The translations under genes were made by a program, and so were the position numbers. Of a stretch of DNA of 62,773 nt, positions 8,503 through 17,216 are shown piece after piece (positions within the stretch are counted from its first letter, which is position 1; each line of letters starts with the position of its first letter). The stretch is taken from the NCBI RefSeq assembly GCF_900112315.1, contig NZ_FOLL01000023.1, forward strand, positions 1 through 62,773, read 5' to 3'. The stretch is from Parapedobacter composti (lineage in GTDB: Bacteria > Bacteroidota > Bacteroidia > Sphingobacteriales > Sphingobacteriaceae). Under the pieces are notes generated by a model, which made no database searches, had not been told where the DNA came from, and worked only from the letters and a program-made list of their open reading frames with translations.

Positions 8503-9447
8503 ATGCCAGTAAAGATACCAAACAATCTCCCAGCAATAGCACTGCTTGAGAACGAGAATATATTCGTGATGAACGATTTGCGGGCCAATACACAGGATAT
8601 CCGCCCCATGCGTATCATCATTCTGAACCTGATGCCGTTGAAAATCTCTACCGAGACCGACTTCATCCGGCTGCTGTCCAACACTCCGTTGCAGGTTGAG
8701 GTCGAATTTCTCCGTCTGGATACCCATACGCCGAAAAATACACCTGTGGAACACCTGGAAATGTTCTACAAAGGGTTCAAAGAAGTGGCAGAAAACTATT
8801 ACGACGGCATGATCATAACCGGTGCCCCCGTGGAGATGCTGGATTTCGAGGAAGTTACCTACTGGGATGAAATCAAAACGATTTTTGATTGGGCCAAAAC
8901 CCACGTTACATCGACGTTATATATCTGTTGGGCGTCGCAGGCAGCGCTGTACCATTTCTACGGAGTTGGTAAAGTACCATTGGATAAAAAGCTGTTCGGT
9001 GTTTTCAAGCACCATGCACTTGATAAAAGGCATCCTTTGTTCCGCGGCTTCGATGATGAGTTTTATATCCCGCATAGCCGGCATACCACCATTACCGAAA
9101 CAGATTTAAAAGGAGTAGCCGGCCTTACCGTGCTGTCCAAATCGGAAGACGCCGGCGTGGCCATTCTGGCCTCACGGGGCGGGCGTGAGTTTTACCTGAC
9201 AGGCCATTCCGAGTATGCGCCGTATACGCTTCACGAAGAGTATGTGCGAGATTTGGAAAAAGGGCTTCCCATCACCATCCCCCAGCATTACTATGCTGGC
9301 GACGACCCGGCAAACGCACCGGTCGTCCGTTGGACCGGCCATGCCAACCTCTTGTTCAACAACTGGCTGAACTATTTCGTGTATCAGGAAACCCCGTTTG
9401 ACTTGCAACAAATAGCACAAATGGAAGAAATCAAGCAGCATAGTTAG
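8503..9447 (+). CDS. metA: homoserine O-acyltransferase (MetA fold), predicted acetyl-CoA type
   Basis: 314 residues, full length for MetA. It transfers an acyl group to the hydroxyl of L-homoserine in methionine synthesis. The catalytic Cys142 lies in YICWASQA, a conserved His lies near HSRHT, and the MNDLRANTQDIRP N terminus is diagnostic. At residue 111 (ITGAPVEMLDF) there is Glu rather than the Gly of the E. coli enzyme. In characterised MetA proteins Glu111 goes with acetyl-CoA and Gly with succinyl-CoA, so the product is probably O-acetylhomoserine. TATTTTTG at 8468-8475 could serve as -7 element. No room for a SAM riboswitch in the 76-nt upstream gap. Confidence 0.94.
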   Translation: MPVKIPNNLPAIALLENENIFVMNDLRANTQDIRPMRIIILNLMPLKISTETDFIRLLSNTPLQVEVEFLRLDTHTPKNTPVEHLEMFYKGFKEVAENYYDGMIITGAPVEMLDFEEVTYWDEIKTIFDWAKTHVTSTLYICWASQAALYHFYGVGKVPLDKKLFGVFKHHALDKRHPLFRGFDDEFYIPHSRHTTITETDLKGVAGLTVLSKSEDAGVAILASRGGREFYLTGHSEYAPYTLHEEYVRDLEKGLPITIPQHYYAGDDPANAPVVRWTGHANLLFNNWLNYFVYQETPFDLQQIAQMEEIKQHS

Positions 9448-9539
9448 ATATTTTCATCGCCGCAGGTACAGGGTAGTGCATTGGGCCATGAGCTATTTTA
9501 CTGGCTGTACATAAGCGGCCCCCATATAGAACAGCAAAC

Positions 9540-10448
9540 ATGATACACAACAAGCAGTTACTGATATTCCTGTTTTTGTCGGTTTCGGTACAGGCATACC
9601 CCCAGTCCTTGCAATCAATACGCCAGCATATTGCGCAGATCATCCATTCGAAAAATGCGGTGGTCGGCGTGGCCATCACCAGTGCAGACGGTCAGGATAC
9701 GCTCAGCATAAATGGTGCGAAGCGTTTCCCCATGCAAAGCGTATTCAAATTTCCGATAGCTTTAGCCATGCTTTCTGAAATAGATAAAGGCAACTTTTCC
9801 CTAGATCAGAAAGTCGAGATAAAGAAAAGCGAGTTACTGCCCGGCATCTACAGTCCGATACGGGAAGCCTATCCCGAAGGCACTACGCTAACCATAGCCG
9901 AAATACTTCAGTATACCGTTTCGCTTAGCGACAATGTGGGGTGCGACGTGTTGTTGCGTCTTCTGGGCGAACCTGAGGCGGTTGAGCGGTATCTTAAAGC
10001 GCACAACATCAAGGATATTTCCATCAAGATTAACGAAGAAATTATGCAGAGCGATTGGGAGTCGCAGTTCCGTAACTGGACCACGCCGGTAGAGGCTAAT
10101 CGTATCCTGCAGACCTACTATGAAAACCGCGGCAACCTGCTTTCGCCGGCAAGCCATCGTTTTATATGGGATTTAATGAAAGGCACTGAAACCGGAAGAA
10201 ACCGGCTGAAGGGCCGATTGCCCGAGGGAACGGTAGTCGCCCACAAAACCGGCTGGTCCGGCCGTAACGAAGCCACCGGAATAACCGCCGCGGTAAACGA
10301 TGTAGGGGTTGTATTTATGCCAGACGGTAACCATTTTTACATCAGTGTGTTTGTAACCGCCTCCAGCGAAGACATGGAGACCAATGAGCGCATCATAGCA
10401 GACATTACCAAAGCCGCGTGGGATTATTTTATGAGTAAACAGCGTTGA
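9540..10448 (+). CDS. class A beta-lactamase, A2 (CfxA/PER/VEB-like) subclass
   Basis: 302 residues with an N-terminal signal peptide (LLIFLFLSVSVQAYPQS). All serine beta-lactamase motifs are present: S67-V-F-K70, the S128-D-N130 loop, a Glu in KINEEIMQ (the E166 equivalent region) and K234-T-G236. The sequence between the SDN loop and the omega loop (MQSDWESQFRNWTTP) and the late GWSG after KTG resemble the Bacteroidota subclass A2. It would hydrolyse penicillins and probably cephalosporins in the periplasm. No mobile element or regulator adjoins it, so it is most likely a resident chromosomal gene. Spectrum cannot be read from sequence. Confidence 0.92.
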   Translation: MIHNKQLLIFLFLSVSVQAYPQSLQSIRQHIAQIIHSKNAVVGVAITSADGQDTLSINGAKRFPMQSVFKFPIALAMLSEIDKGNFSLDQKVEIKKSELLPGIYSPIREAYPEGTTLTIAEILQYTVSLSDNVGCDVLLRLLGEPEAVERYLKAHNIKDISIKINEEIMQSDWESQFRNWTTPVEANRILQTYYENRGNLLSPASHRFIWDLMKGTETGRNRLKGRLPEGTVVAHKTGWSGRNEATGITAAVNDVGVVFMPDGNHFYISVFVTASSEDMETNERIIADITKAAWDYFMSKQR

Positions 10449-10459
10449 TGGCGCAAAAT

Positions 10460-11197
10460 TCAAGGCGCGTAAAGCACCTGGCAGTTGCTACAGAAGAAGC
10501 TCCGTCTGTCGGTTTTGCCAGTACGGGCCTTCGTAAACGGGATGGCGCACCGCGGGCATATTTTTTTGGTGTGCGCCAACCAATGCTTCTTTAGGGTAAA
10601 CTCCTTTTTCCAGTGAAGAAACTCAAACGCGTAGTTTCTGACCTCCCGTACCATCTCATTTAATTTAGCATTTGGTAACGCCCCCAACGGAGACAGCGGA
10701 TGCACCCTGATGCGGAACAGCACTTCATTCTTGATGATGTTGCCGCTTCCGGCAAATACATCTTGGTCCAGCAGCGCATCGCAGGAAAGCACCTGGGGCA
10801 GTGCTTTTAACTTTTTCAAGGCTTTTGCCGCACTCCATTCATCCGCCATGATATCGCCGGACCAATCGTAGATTTCATCTGCGGGTTTGTCCAGAAGTTT
10901 AATTGAGCAAGCATAGAAGTTCAGCTCGTCTGCCGCGAACTGCAAGCTCAATCTCACCGATGGCTTCCGTTCGTTGATGCGATAGGTGCCGAACAGCAGA
11001 AAGTGGATTCGGAGGGTAAAGGTTTCGAAACAAATCAGAAAATGCTTGCCCCAGGAGCGGAAGCTCAGTACGGTTTGCCCCAACAGCGCCTGTTGGTCAA
11101 TTTTGCTGTTACCGGTTACGGCATGGATCTTTTGCCCCTCCAAGCGCAGGGCTGCCACGGCTTCTCTCAATATAACGATTGACGGTCCCTCTGGCAT
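10460..11197 (-). CDS. Fpg/Nei-family DNA glycosylase (endonuclease VIII-like)
   Basis: 245 residues starting at the second ATG so that the mature enzyme begins PEGPS, where the N-terminal Pro is the Schiff-base nucleophile and Glu follows. The start at 11200 would put an extra Met in front and is less likely. The helix-two-turn-helix region (DALLDQDVFAGSGNIIKNEVLF) binds DNA with the conserved Asn. A C-terminal zinc finger is formed by CPRC and CSNC. The enzyme excises oxidised bases and nicks the abasic site. Ends 12 nt from the convergent beta-lactamase gene with no obvious terminator between. Confidence 0.9.
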   Translation of the reverse strand: MPEGPSIVILREAVAALRLEGQKIHAVTGNSKIDQQALLGQTVLSFRSWGKHFLICFETFTLRIHFLLFGTYRINERKPSVRLSLQFAADELNFYACSIKLLDKPADEIYDWSGDIMADEWSAAKALKKLKALPQVLSCDALLDQDVFAGSGNIIKNEVLFRIRVHPLSPLGALPNAKLNEMVREVRNYAFEFLHWKKEFTLKKHWLAHTKKICPRCAIPFTKARTGKTDRRSFFCSNCQVLYAP

Positions 11198-11274
11198 CAA
11201 ATCTCAATTAAGGTGACGTTTGCCCGTATAACAATGCGTAGCAGCGAATGTTCGAAGAAGGATGCGCCGTGGAA

Positions 11275-11307
11275 CAAAAAAACCTTCCGCAAAAAATTGA
11301 GGAAGGT
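11275..11307 (-). terminator. Rho-independent terminator of the coiled-coil gene
   Basis: On the minus strand ACCTTCC (complement of 11301-11307) pairs with GGAAGGT (complement of 11282-11288) and is followed by a run of seven T. It lies 36 nt after the stop codon of the 11343-11807 gene. Confidence 0.75.
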
Positions 11308-11342
11308 CATGTTCAGTTATCCTGTGCCCGAAAGGGCTGTTA

Positions 11343-11807
11343 TTAGCGGGCTGCGCTTGTGATCTGCGCCAGTTCCTTTTTAGTTTTGTTAAATTCCCTT
11401 TCTTCTTTTTTCAGCGCCGTCTCCAAGAGCTTTTGCAATTTAGCGATTTCCTTGGCTTCATAAGCATCACGCTCGGCATGCAGTTTAGCATAGCGTGAAT
11501 TAATTTCAGCAATAGCCTTTTTGCTTTGCTCCACGCGGATACCATTGTCGATATCCTGCTGGTATAGGCTCACAAAGTATTTACGTTCGCGATCTAGCTC
11601 AGCATGATTACCCCGGCTCGTCTTAATCCGCTGTTCAGCAAGGTCGTATTGGCTGTACAGCACGCCGATGTTGTACTGGTGAAAGGCCAGTGCTTCTTTC
11701 AATGCCGTAACACTGCTTTTTTCTTTAGCGGGGTCGTTAGAGGAGCCTGCAAGGCTGCTTCCGAGGGTCGCTACGCTAATCAGGGCGCTTAATACAATTG
11801 TTTTCAT
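11343..11807 (-). CDS. exported coiled-coil protein of unknown function
   Basis: 154 residues. Signal peptide MKTIVLSALISVATLGSSLAG, then an almost wholly helical, charged chain rich in Lys, Glu, Ala and Arg with heptad-like spacing (for example AKLHAERDAYEAKEIAKLQKLLETALKKEE). It resembles small periplasmic coiled-coil proteins, but no specific family is recognised. Single-gene unit with its own terminator. Confidence 0.7.
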   Translation of the reverse strand: MKTIVLSALISVATLGSSLAGSSNDPAKEKSSVTALKEALAFHQYNIGVLYSQYDLAEQRIKTSRGNHAELDRERKYFVSLYQQDIDNGIRVEQSKKAIAEINSRYAKLHAERDAYEAKEIAKLQKLLETALKKEEREFNKTKKELAQITSAAR

Positions 11808-11995
11808 GATGATGTCGTTTTTCTGGTTATTAAATTTCGTTACTGTTTACTGTTTTCTGTTAATAGGACGACAGCTATCGGAAAACGTTGCATCACTGCA
11901 TACGGATTTAGACGAACAGGCGTTTTGGGTCGACCAACGTAATGTAATTTATGCCAAAAATCCGTATACTTGCATGACAACTGCAGTGCAATGTC

Positions 11996-12355
11996 ATGAA
12001 CATCCAGGCCCACAAAATAAACGGTAAAGAAATCGCAGAAGTAATTTCGGACCAAATCGTCATCCAGCATGCGGGTGATGCGTTGGATTTGATGGGTACC
12101 ATCTACTATCAAGGCTACGACAGCGTCATTATCCACGAAAAGAATATTACCACGGATTTCTTTGAGCTAAAAAATAAGATGGCGGGCGAGGTGCTGCAAA
12201 AATTTTCGAATTACCGTATCCGTCTTGCAATAGTGGGCGATTTCTCCAAATTCACCAGCAACAGTCTAAAACATTTCATCTACGAGAGCAACCGCGGAAA
12301 ACAGATTTATTTTGCTGCCACCCTTGATGAGGCATTGGCTGCGTTGACCGGGTAA
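11996..12355 (+). CDS. DUF4180 domain protein
   Basis: 119 residues. The family core is recognisable: ALDLMGTIYYQGYDSVIIHEKNI-type start, then FFELKNKMAGEVLQKFSNY and IYESNRGKQIYF. Members are small cytosolic alpha/beta proteins, sometimes near redox or sensory genes; the function is not established. The codon TATACTTG at about 11952-11959 resembles a -7 element. Downstream (12384-12411) a GC-rich imperfect hairpin (CCGGC...GCCGG) may terminate transcription. Confidence 0.8.
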   Translation: MNIQAHKINGKEIAEVISDQIVIQHAGDALDLMGTIYYQGYDSVIIHEKNITTDFFELKNKMAGEVLQKFSNYRIRLAIVGDFSKFTSNSLKHFIYESNRGKQIYFAATLDEALAALTG

Positions 12356-12597
12356 ACCAATTGCAGAGCATCATTAAAATGAAAAGCCCGGCATTTTGGG
12401 ATAGCCGGACTTCTCTAATCAACCTAAACCTGACCGGTTATATTCAAAAGCTGTGCCAAAAAATCTGTATGCGTCAAACATTTTGAATGCCGGGCAACAG
12501 CGCCACCGAGTGTCTTGTTTAGTCGCTTACAGTTGTTTCGCTTTTCCCTTTTTCCGCTCGATCAACTTCTCTCGCTCGTCAAGCGCATCCATGTCCT
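12356..12597. other. gene-poor stretch with a possible minus-strand gene tail
   Basis: This 240-nt gap contains the imperfect hairpin near 12384-12411 and, on the minus strand ending with a TAA at 12527-12529, a short open frame whose last residues read MDALDEREKLIERKKGKAKQL. That composition (charged helix with basic tail) looks like the C terminus of a lost gene rather than random sequence, but it has no upstream part. Confidence 0.3.
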
Positions 12598-12834
12598 GTG
12601 TGCACCGGTGACTGCAAACAGTTGAGATACCTCAATCTGGTTAACACAAAGGTAAGCGACGAGGGACTTAACGCTTTGACACGGCTACCATCCTTGCAGG
12701 TGCTGTATCTTTACCAAACGAAGGTAACCGCACAGGGTATCGCCTCCCTCGTCCAAGCCGTACCCCAACTGGAAATTGATACCGGCAATTACATGTTGCC
12801 CTCTTTGGCTACGGATACGGTGGTATACCGATAA
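12598..12834 (+). pseudogene. C-terminal fragment of a leucine-rich-repeat protein
   Basis: 78 residues with two leucine-rich repeats (LRYLNLVNTKVSDEGLNAL and LQVLYLYQTKVTAQGIASL) and the tail TDTVVYR. Only the end of a larger protein is present; the pattern resembles the C terminus of Bacteroidota planctomycete-type cytochrome-domain/LRR proteins. The sequence before the GTG at 12598 belongs to something else, so the fragment is truncated at its 5' side and has no plausible own start. It sits between another gene tail and a duplicated kinase fragment. Confidence 0.6.
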
Positions 12835-12863
12835 GCCTAAAATACCCAGAGAGGAATTAACTA

Positions 12864-13143
12864 ATAGCTGTTAGCCCTAACACAGGAATAGTTGGCCGAG
12901 TCCGCTTGATAATCATTTAGTTTCGGTATTTTTTCATGGCATACGACAAGTTTACGGCCAACGACTTTGCGTAGAACATGCTCATCTGCAGATAAGGTTC
13001 TTTCAGTTTGGTCGTATAGTTGGCGTGATGACGATACGCCCGTGGGGTAGGAAAGCTGTAGAACGTGTGCCTAAAGTATTTGCGTATGGTATCCCCATGC
13101 TGGTCTGGTACGAGCATGGGGGGATGCTATCTAGGTGCATTTC
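12864..13143 (-). repeat. partial duplicate of the histidine-kinase 5' region (kinase remnant)
   Basis: 280 bp nearly identical (roughly 95% by eye) to 16850-17131, covering about residues 22-116 of the intact kinase. Small indels in a T-run and a G-run shift the frame, so it reads as a broken gene. The longest open piece is 12917-13117. The copy ends 2 bp inside the stop codon region of the TlpA-like gene, marking a recombination junction. Confidence 0.9.
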
Positions 13144-14665
13144 ATTTAGCAAGTGTCTTATCGATTTCATTGTTCCCCAGCTTTGCCGCCAATCGGCTCG
13201 GGCGTTCCGGATTGTTATTGGCAATGGTGCCATCGCGGTTAATGAGCTTGTAATTCGGTATTGCCTGTACGTTGTAAGCCTGGCAGACGGGATGCCGGCT
13301 CCAGCCCTCGGCAATAAGGTTTATACCATGCAGATTGTACTTTTTTAGCGCGGCTTTCCACTCCGTTTCACCCACGTCCACACAAATGTTGATGAACACG
13401 ACATCTTTATCCTTATAGAATTCATGTATCTTCGGCACATAATGTTGGATATCGTAGATGCAGGGACCGCAATATACCCCCCAGAAATCAATGTATACCA
13501 CCTTGCCTTTGAAGTCGGCCAAGGATACCGCCCTTCCCTGCTCGTCTTTCAGTGTGAAATCAGGAGCGTCGTTACCGGCAGAAATACGCTGTGTACGAAT
13601 TTGAAAAGCCTCTGTTGATGATTTAAAGAAAGGCGTTGTGCATTCTTCGATAAAGCGGTTATAAGCATCGCGTACGAATGAAAAATCGGTATGATTCAGG
13701 TCAGTTAGCAGCTGATTGGCCAGGAGCCAGTCCTGCATGAGGGTTGAGCCCTGCGATCCGCGCACGTGGTTGTAGAATGCCATTGGAAAATTGGTCTGTT
13801 CACGACCTCCATATACATCGATGGTACCGAAGTAAGGTTGGCTTTTTCGCGCCAATGCCTCATAAAAGTCCCGGTAGTCGGGCACGTGGATGAAATAGTT
13901 TTCAGTGTACCACGGAAAAGGATCATCCAGTTTGAAAACGGCATAGTTGGGGGTCGTATCAAGCACAGCCTTTAGCCGGTAGGTGGGGTAGAGCCCATGG
14001 TCGATCAACAAATTGGTCAGGTTGTAATACTGCGCCAGCAGTATCCGATCCACGTCGGCTTTCCCGCCGTCGGCATAAGCAAGTACGGTCTCCAGCACGG
14101 CGTTATACAGGCCGTTTATCCGTTCATATTTTTCCACGGGTGTGTAGGTGCTTTCGTTATTGTTAAGCTCCCTCCGCAGGTCGATCAAGGAGATGCGGTG
14201 CTTTTGGTGAATCGCCCATTGCACCTGGAGCTGTAGGTCGCGGGCGGTATCTGCGCTATGTATGCTTAGCGACTCCAACAGGGCATTCTGGTCCCAGTTC
14301 AACGCCAGCGTGTCGTTTTCCACAACAGATAGAATAATCGTTCGGCTACCGGGCAGGTATAAATAAATATCCTGCGTATTGCTCACCTCAAACCGCTCGT
14401 TGAACGTGCCATCGTACTTTACCGGCACCGCTTTCGTAACATTGCCGAGGTAGGTGGTCATACCGAACTCAAAGAAGTCCTCGTTCAAATTCTGCACTTT
14501 CCCGCTCAGCACGAAATGACCTGGTTGGCCAAAATGCGTGATAAATGAATCCCGTCGTGATTGCTTCGATTCAATTTGGTCTTGTGCTGAGCCAACGAGT
14601 GGGATAAGGACGGCCCATGACAACAGGCATGTTCCGAAAATTTGATTTACTAATGGTTTCATCAT
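13142..14665 (-). CDS. TlpA-like thioredoxin-fold lipid- or periplasm-exposed oxidoreductase
   Basis: 507 residues. Signal peptide MMKPLVNQIFGTCLLSWAVLIPLVGSAQ; a long helical N-terminal region (about 40-360) typical of Bacteroidota DUF4369/TlpA proteins; then a thioredoxin domain beginning GNDAPDFTLKDEQGR with the redox motif CGPC in FWGVYCGPC and the cis-Pro in AIPNYKLI. Probably a periplasmic thiol-disulfide reductase. It is the last gene of a three-gene unit, 4 nt after the response regulator. Its stop codon lies exactly at a duplication junction, so the present C terminus may be recombinant. A degraded paralogue lies at 18740-18980. Confidence 0.85.
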   Translation of the reverse strand: MMKPLVNQIFGTCLLSWAVLIPLVGSAQDQIESKQSRRDSFITHFGQPGHFVLSGKVQNLNEDFFEFGMTTYLGNVTKAVPVKYDGTFNERFEVSNTQDIYLYLPGSRTIILSVVENDTLALNWDQNALLESLSIHSADTARDLQLQVQWAIHQKHRISLIDLRRELNNNESTYTPVEKYERINGLYNAVLETVLAYADGGKADVDRILLAQYYNLTNLLIDHGLYPTYRLKAVLDTTPNYAVFKLDDPFPWYTENYFIHVPDYRDFYEALARKSQPYFGTIDVYGGREQTNFPMAFYNHVRGSQGSTLMQDWLLANQLLTDLNHTDFSFVRDAYNRFIEECTTPFFKSSTEAFQIRTQRISAGNDAPDFTLKDEQGRAVSLADFKGKVVYIDFWGVYCGPCIYDIQHYVPKIHEFYKDKDVVFINICVDVGETEWKAALKKYNLHGINLIAEGWSRHPVCQAYNVQAIPNYKLINRDGTIANNNPERPSRLAAKLGNNEIDKTLAK

Positions 14666-14669
14666 GCTG

Positions 14670-15425
14670 TTAGTTAACGTGCTTTATAAGACGGTGTATT
14701 ACGCTTTCCTTTTTATTTCTGGAAATAGGTATTCTTGAATCATCCTCCAGCAACAAATAGCCGCCATCTTCCTTGAGTAGACTTTTGACGTACGCCCGAT
14801 TAACCAAATGCGATTGATGGCACCGGATAAACCCGTAATCCGCCAATAATTCGGAATATTCAAAAATGGGGCGTGACACTACGATTGTTTCACCGGTTGC
14901 AAGGAAGAAGCTGGTATAAGCGTTGGACGATTCGCAGCGAATGATGTCCGCAGGTCGGACAAACCGGGTTTCTTTTACGCTGGATAAAGCGAGGCGATGC
15001 TCTTCCTGCACACCTTGGTGTTTGAGCATGTCCAGTAAATTTACTATCTGCGAATTGGGGCGGTTGCCGATTTTGGCTTCCACCTTAGCGACGGCTGTTT
15101 TCAATTCGTCGATATCTACTGGCTTCAACAGGTAGTCGATGGCAGAGAATTTGATTGCCTGTATCGCATATTGGTCAAAGGCCGTTACGAAGATGACCTC
15201 AAACGTAGGGTAGGGAAGTTCCTTCAGCACCTCAAAGCCATTCTTCCCCGGCATATGGATATCAAGCAGCAATAAGTCGGGCCTGAGCTCCCGTATCTTT
15301 TTGACCGCCTCATCTACCGCCATCGCTGTGGCTATTACTTGCACCGCGGGGCAATATTGCAGAAGCAAGCCCTCAAGGTTTTCGATGTTGTGTTGTTCGT
15401 CGTCTATAATCAGGGCGCGTATCAT
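14670..15425 (-). CDS. LytTR-family response regulator
   Basis: 251 residues. The receiver domain (1-120) has the acidic pair in IIDDE and phospho-acceptor Asp55 in LLLLDIHMPG. Lys in the LLKPVD loop completes the pocket. The C-terminal LytTR DNA-binding domain (about 150-251) contains the typical IRCESSNAYTSFFL and FIRCHQSHLVN segments. The start overlaps the kinase stop by 4 nt (ATGA), so it is translationally coupled to its partner kinase. Confidence 0.95.
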   Translation of the reverse strand: MIRALIIDDEQHNIENLEGLLLQYCPAVQVIATAMAVDEAVKKIRELRPDLLLLDIHMPGKNGFEVLKELPYPTFEVIFVTAFDQYAIQAIKFSAIDYLLKPVDIDELKTAVAKVEAKIGNRPNSQIVNLLDMLKHQGVQEEHRLALSSVKETRFVRPADIIRCESSNAYTSFFLATGETIVVSRPIFEYSELLADYGFIRCHQSHLVNRAYVKSLLKEDGGYLLLEDDSRIPISRNKKESVIHRLIKHVN

Positions 15426-17197
15426 AATAACCAGTTTTCAAATCGGATGCTTACTGTGGTCAATCCGTCATTACGGCCGATTTCCAGCTCCATCCGCTGC
15501 CCGTCAAGCATCGAGTTGAGCAAGCGGATGCGTTCGCGGGTGAGTCTTAATCCAAATCCGGTCGCACCTTTCTGTCCTTCAAAGCCGCTGCCGTTATCTT
15601 GGATATCGATGAGGAAGTCATCGGCCTCGGTCCGTACGCGTATCCGCAATGCACCCGCTTTGTATAAAGGCGCCACGCCATGCTTGATGGCATTTTCGAT
15701 TAAAGGCTGCAACAACAAGCCCGGCACTTCTATTGCATTGGTATCGATACCCGGATCGATGTCGATGCGGTAATCAAATCCAAAACGCAGTTGCTCTAGT
15801 TTGAGGTAATTATCCATCAACTTGATTTCCGTGGCGAGGTTAGCAAACTCCTCTTTCCCCCGAAGCAGGGATTCCCTCATTAATGTGCTAAAGGTACTTA
15901 AATACTGGTTGGCAGTTTTCGTGTCTCCTTTGGTCACCAACCCTTGGATGGAACTTAGTGCATTGAATACGAAATGAGGGTTGAATTGCGAGCGGATCGA
16001 TTTCAATTCGGTTTGTGCCAGTTGCCGTTGCACCTGTTGTGCGGCAAGCAGCTTGCGCTGCCTGGCCGATCTCCAAAGCAGCGCGAACATACCCAGCGCC
16101 GAAAGTGACGCTAAAACCATTATCAGTTTAAACCACGCGGTCTGATACCATGCTGCCGCTATGGTAAACGGATAGGAGCAGATATTGTGTCGTTGTACAC
16201 TGTATCGAATGTTAAGGGTGTAATTGCCCGGTGCCAAATCTTTAATCCAGATGAAGTTCAGGTCGAAGTCGTTGGCCCGCCATCCGCTGCTGTCTTTTCC
16301 ATTGGTCACGTTGTATTCGATGATTTCCTTCGTCTCAACGATATCATCAAGGTAGAAGATCAGACTATTCTCACTTGGTCCGAAAGCATGTCTAGGCCGG
16401 AGTAAAACAGAATCGCTGGACCAGTCTTCCATGCGCACCATTAGTTCGTTGGGCTTCCATTGCTTCTTAAACATTTCCAGAAAATCGGAGAGTTCGGCAA
16501 ATGTGAATGTGCCCAATACCGCGGGTGTACGCTGTATCCACAATGCCGACATCTTGACCTGGACTAGATCGGGTAGATCCACTCGTCTAACTTCAAATGT
16601 CAGGCTTTTCCCAAATGCCTGTTTGAAATGTCCCAGATAGGCGACCTCTTCATCTTCCTGGCCGGGGATTTCGATTCGCGTAAACATATAAGCCTTCGTA
16701 AACACCGAGGGCTTCGTCCAGGGGAGCACTTCGCGGGTCTGGTCTTCGAGCACGCGAAACTCATATTGATCCGCGTTTCGGCTGCTGATTCCATTTACCG
16801 TGATGATTATACCGGTTGAATCAAAAATCGGTATGGCGTATTTACCCGGATAGCTGTCAGCCCCAACAATGGAATAGTTGGCCGAGTCCGCTTGATAATC
16901 GTTTAGCTCCGGTATTTTTTTCATGGCATACGACAAGTTTACGGCCAACGACTTTGCGTAGAACATGCTCATCTGCAGATAAGGTTCTTTCAGTTTGGTC
17001 GTATAGTTGACGTGATGACGATACGCCCGTGGGGTAGGAAAGCTGTAGAACGTGTGCCTAAAGTATTTGCGTATGGTATCCCCATGCTGGTCTGGTACGA
17101 GCAGGGGGTGTATGCTATCCAGGTGCATTTCCAACTGTTGGCCCTGTGCGGAAGCGGCCATAGTAAGAAGAAAACAAATAATGGCGATTCGTTTCAT
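15422..17197 (-). CDS. LytS/YehU-type sensor histidine kinase
   Basis: About 591 residues from MKRIAIICFLL (an ATG 18 nt upstream is possible). Signal peptide; a beta-rich periplasmic sensor region of about 300 residues; one TM segment (AWFKLIMVLASLSALGMFALLW); then the His_kinase PF06580 motif QFNPHFVFNALSSIQ containing the phospho-acceptor His, and a HATPase domain with ENAIKHG and DNGSGF. Partner of the LytTR regulator. Its 5' part is duplicated as a broken copy at 12864-13143. Confidence 0.93.
   Translation of the reverse strand: MKRIAIICFLLTMAASAQGQQLEMHLDSIHPLLVPDQHGDTIRKYFRHTFYSFPTPRAYRHHVNYTTKLKEPYLQMSMFYAKSLAVNLSYAMKKIPELNDYQADSANYSIVGADSYPGKYAIPIFDSTGIIITVNGISSRNADQYEFRVLEDQTREVLPWTKPSVFTKAYMFTRIEIPGQEDEEVAYLGHFKQAFGKSLTFEVRRVDLPDLVQVKMSALWIQRTPAVLGTFTFAELSDFLEMFKKQWKPNELMVRMEDWSSDSVLLRPRHAFGPSENSLIFYLDDIVETKEIIEYNVTNGKDSSGWRANDFDLNFIWIKDLAPGNYTLNIRYSVQRHNICSYPFTIAAAWYQTAWFKLIMVLASLSALGMFALLWRSARQRKLLAAQQVQRQLAQTELKSIRSQFNPHFVFNALSSIQGLVTKGDTKTANQYLSTFSTLMRESLLRGKEEFANLATEIKLMDNYLKLEQLRFGFDYRIDIDPGIDTNAIEVPGLLLQPLIENAIKHGVAPLYKAGALRIRVRTEADDFLIDIQDNGSGFEGQKGATGFGLRLTRERIRLLNSMLDGQRMELEIGRNDGLTTVSIRFENWLL
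16850..17131 (-). repeat. source copy of the duplicated kinase segment
   Basis: Matches 12864-13143. It is intact here, inside the reading frame of the sensor kinase, so this copy is taken as the functional parent. Confidence 0.9.
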
Positions 17198-17216
17198 TGT
17201 GTTGTAATCATCCACA

